NCBI GenBank assembly: GCA_944384025.1
Contig: CALWRS010000001.1
Span: 248,001 to 312,000 of the forward strand
From: an uncultured Lachnospiraceae bacterium
Lineage (GTDB): Bacteria > Bacillota > Clostridia > Lachnospirales > Lachnospiraceae
DNA: 64,000 bases
Direction of reading: 5' to 3'
The notes under the pieces are model-generated. The model worked only from the letters and a program-made list of their open reading frames with translations, did no database searches and had not been told where the DNA came from. How positions within the stretch are numbered: position 1 is the first letter of the stretch; every line of letters begins with the position of its first letter. Below, in pieces: positions 61,776 to 64,000 of the stretch. Made by a program: the position numbers and the translations under genes.

Positions 61776-62378
61776 ATGCAGTTACGGAATCATATCAAAA
61801 CCATAAATCACCATAAAATGGAAGTTATGAAAAACTGCTTTCGCGTGAAAATGTACCGGCAGGGACTGCTTCACGACCTTTCCAAATATCACCCGGCGGA
61901 GCTTTTCCCCGGCGGAAAGTATTTTCAGGGGGACCGCAGCCCAAACGCTGCCGAGCGTGAAGAAAAAGGCTACAGCAGCGCATGGCTTCATCATAAGGGA
62001 CATAACCGCCATCACTGGGAGTATTGGATTGACTTTTCGCTACAGGAAAAGCGAATTGCAGGCGCACCGATGCCTGTATGCTACGTGCTGGAGATGGTCT
62101 GCGACCGCATTGCGGCGAGCAAAACCTATAAAAAAGACGCATATACAGACGCTTCGCCGTTAGAGTATTACAAAATGTCCCGGCCTTATTACATTATTCA
62201 TCCGGAGACAGACCGAATGCTTCGGGAGCTTTTAGAGATGCTTGCCAGAGAAGGAGAAGAGAAAACCTTTGCCAAAATGCGACGGCTTTTGGGCGAGAGC
62301 CGAAGAGAGGCGGTAAAAAAGCGGGTGCCCGCGTTTGCGCGCCGGTGGCTTGAGAAGGGCTGGAACAGTACGAAATGA
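61776..62378 (+). CDS. DUF5662 family protein, His-rich
   Basis: A 200-residue cytosolic protein with a His/Asp-rich core that looks metal-binding: NHHKMEVMKNCFRV, LLHDLSKYHPAELFP, AWLHHKGHNRHHWEYWID and VCDRIAASKTYKKD. The H..HD..H..H..D spacing recalls HD-type phosphohydrolases. The family is frequent in gut Clostridia and its biochemical function is unknown to me. GGAGG precedes ATG 61776. Its stop overlaps the transporter start (ATGA). Confidence 0.82.
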   Translation: MQLRNHIKTINHHKMEVMKNCFRVKMYRQGLLHDLSKYHPAELFPGGKYFQGDRSPNAAEREEKGYSSAWLHHKGHNRHHWEYWIDFSLQEKRIAGAPMPVCYVLEMVCDRIAASKTYKKDAYTDASPLEYYKMSRPYYIIHPETDRMLRELLEMLAREGEEKTFAKMRRLLGESRREAVKKRVPAFARRWLEKGWNSTK

Positions 62379-63244
62379 AGTGGATGCTGTTAGTTCTTCT
62401 GTACGGACTGCTAAAGGGAGCTAGAGAGATTGCAAAAAAGAAGGCGCTTACGCGCAGTACGGTGCTGGAAGTATTGGTGCTTTACACAGTGCTTTCCTTC
62501 GTCTTCGTCCTGCCTACAGCGCCAAAGGCGATGGGGCTCTCCGGAAGGCAGCTTCTTTATGTTGCGGGAAAATCGTTTGTTATTTTTCTGGCATGGATTT
62601 GCAGCTTCCACGCCATTCGCCGCCTGCCGATTAGTCTGTACGGAATTTTGGATTTGTCGCGCGTGCTGTTTGCAACGCTGCTTGGCGTTGCCGTATTAAA
62701 GGAGCGGCTGACGATCCCGCAAATAATAGGTCTTTCGCTTGTATGTCTGGGACTTTTGATGCTTCGTCTGCATAAGGGAAGCCGGAAGGCGGCGTCTGTA
62801 AAAAAGCCTGCGGAAACTTCCAGTACCGCGATTTTCGTTGTAATTGCTTTAATGTCCTGCCTGTTAAACGCGGTATCCGGATTAATGGACAAGCTGCTTA
62901 TGAAAGAGATGAACAGCAACCAGCTGCAGTTTTGGTACATGCTGTTTTTAGCGCTCTTCTACTTGATTTATACGCTGCTCTCCCGTACGAAGCTGGCATG
63001 GGGAAAGCTGTTTCGAAATTATTGGGTGTGGATTTTGAGCATTCTGTTTGTGATTGCGGATCGGGCGCTGTTTGAAGCAAACGCGATCGCGCAAAGCCGC
63101 GTTACCGTTATGACGCTGATTAAACAGTCCGGCTGCGTCGTTACGATTTTAGGAGGGAAGTTCGTATTTCACGAACAGGACATTGGATATCGCCTGCTGT
63201 GCGCGGGCGTTGTAGTTGCCGGAATAGTTATTGCGGTGTTGTAA
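62375..63244 (+). CDS. EamA/DMT-superfamily transporter
   Basis: A 289-residue membrane protein with about ten hydrophobic segments arranged as two EamA repeats (YGLLKGAREIAKKKAL ... PISLYGILDLSRVLFATLLGVAVLKERL; LLNAVSGLMDKLLMKEMNSNQ). The second half ends with SRVTVMTLIKQSGCVVTILGG and KFVFHEQD, typical for the family. Substrate not determined; drug/metabolite or amino-acid transport is usual. Translationally coupled to the DUF5662 gene. Confidence 0.85.
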   Translation: MKWMLLVLLYGLLKGAREIAKKKALTRSTVLEVLVLYTVLSFVFVLPTAPKAMGLSGRQLLYVAGKSFVIFLAWICSFHAIRRLPISLYGILDLSRVLFATLLGVAVLKERLTIPQIIGLSLVCLGLLMLRLHKGSRKAASVKKPAETSSTAIFVVIALMSCLLNAVSGLMDKLLMKEMNSNQLQFWYMLFLALFYLIYTLLSRTKLAWGKLFRNYWVWILSILFVIADRALFEANAIAQSRVTVMTLIKQSGCVVTILGGKFVFHEQDIGYRLLCAGVVVAGIVIAVL

Positions 63245-63260
63245 CCGGAAGGAGGAAATT

Positions 63261-64000
63261 GTGAAACGTATTTTTTGTATGCTGCTGCTTGCGGCGCTGA
63301 CCCTTGGGGTGCTTGGCGGATGCAAAGATAAGGGGATGACGGATGAGGAGTATCAAAAGCTGATTGAAGAACGGGCGGAGAAAAACAAAACAACCGTCGC
63401 ATTCTACATCAGTGGTCCAGAGGAAAATTACGAAGTGACGATGGACTGGCTTGTTTATTACCTAGCGTATAACGAAAAGAAGGGGCTGGATACGCAGGCG
63501 CAAAATCAAGACTATTTTCAGGCGCTTTACGGAGAGTCGTACGACTTTTGGTCGCTGCCCTCAAGCGATGGAAGCTCTACGATGGCGCAGACTTATAAAG
63601 ACGCCGCTTTTTCTTCTGTAGTTTACACGGCGCTGCTTTACTTTGAGGCGGTGGAGGCAGGCATTACGTTAGACGACAACTACCTGTTGCACCTAGATTC
63701 CACAACGCAGAAATTTTTAGAAAATTATACGCTGGCGGAACGCGCGAAATGCGGCATGAGCGAAGAGTGTATTCGGGAGAATTATAAGAGAATTTTCCTT
63801 GTCGATGCGTATACAAACTACCTGACCGAAAATCTGGAAGTTGACGAAGACGCTGTCCGCGAGAGCATTGACAAAGAAGATTACCGCGTTTACCAGACAG
63901 ACTATTTGTATGTGTCCAAAACAGTGTACGACGAAAATCTAGACAAGGTGGAGATGACCGAAGAAGAGCAAAACCGGCGCGCAGCGGCGGCAAATGCGGC
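63261..64000 (+). CDS. Lipoprotein, partial, PrsA/SurA-like foldase candidate
   Basis: The frame opens with GTG at 63261 after a GGAGG site and stays open to the window edge (about 246 residues visible). It has a lipoprotein signal, TLGVLGGC with the lipid Cys at about residue 21, and then a helical segment (DEEYQKLIEERAEKNK), VAFYISGPEENYEVTMDWLVYYLAYNEK and LYFEAVEAGI. The helix-rich architecture with a long N-terminal region is consistent with a PrsA/SurA N-terminal domain, but the PPIase domain would lie outside the window, so the assignment is tentative. It follows the EamA gene by 16 bases. Confidence 0.65.
   Translation, partial: MKRIFCMLLLAALTLGVLGGCKDKGMTDEEYQKLIEERAEKNKTTVAFYISGPEENYEVTMDWLVYYLAYNEKKGLDTQAQNQDYFQALYGESYDFWSLPSSDGSSTMAQTYKDAAFSSVVYTALLYFEAVEAGITLDDNYLLHLDSTTQKFLENYTLAERAKCGMSEECIRENYKRIFLVDAYTNYLTENLEVDEDAVRESIDKEDYRVYQTDYLYVSKTVYDENLDKVEMTEEEQNRRAAAANA

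Overview
The window looks like chromosome of an anaerobic, spore-forming Clostridia member, most likely Lachnospiraceae-like. The evidence is the sporulation genes (spoIIR, a SipL-type SPOCS-LysM protein, a SpoIIQ-like protein), a type III glutamine synthetase, a PurO-type IMP cyclohydrolase paired with a stand-alone AICAR formyltransferase, SPase I and CDF proteins of Firmicute type, and a set of plant-polysaccharide enzymes (two GH3, CE15, GH43 with a CBM6-like tail, GH5). No rRNA, tRNA, CRISPR array, intact transposase or phage gene was seen. This assignment rests on gene content only.

Layout. 1-8 kb: end of a GH3 glucosidase, signal peptidase, DUF368 lipid-carrier translocase, NAD synthetase, a broken EAL-domain gene and a CDF metal exporter. 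7.8-23 kb: nitrogen assimilation, asnB and glnN (GS III) on the minus strand, gltD-gltB on the minus strand, then glnA and an ANTAR-domain regulator on the plus strand. A decayed patch (DUF1016 nuclease and GNAT remnants) plus a CE15 esterase and a zinc-cluster protein sit between glnN and gltD. 23-28.5 kb: pyrG, purF, a YfcE-like phosphoesterase, rarA and a DtxR/MntR regulator. 28.6-41.5 kb: a degenerate histidine-kinase-like protein, a GH43 lipoprotein, ptsH-ptsI, argC, a GT2, a PAP2 phosphatase, a patatin, a pyridoxine-type kinase and a domain-permuted GH3. 41.5-50.5 kb: sporulation and envelope genes. 50.5-56.5 kb: rpsF-ssb-rpsR, then gdpP-rplI-dnaB and a RacA-like MerR protein. 56.6-64 kb: late purine genes, a signal-less GH5, an ABC exporter and small membrane or hypothetical genes, ending in a lipoprotein cut by the window edge.

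How the genes fit together. The most notable system is nitrogen control. glnN, gltB and glnA each have a near-consensus promoter followed by a leader that folds into an intrinsic terminator, and asnB lies behind a terminator after glnN. The glnN and gltB leaders share an almost superimposable tandem-hairpin block with identical stems and six-base loops, nested in the terminator stem. The gene after glnA encodes an ANTAR RNA-binding protein with a receiver that lacks the phospho-acceptor Asp. This is the expected arrangement for antitermination of ammonium assimilation, related to what is known for NitR in solventogenic clostridia. Two genes of the forespore pathway, spoIIR and a spoIIQ-like gene, carry sigma-F-like promoter boxes.

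Other features to note are a dispersed repeat (two long copies and a third locus sharing its terminal palindrome, which directly abuts the truncated DUF1016 gene), the kinase-like protein without H-box or N-box residues, and the GH3 with its catalytic barrel at the C-terminal side.
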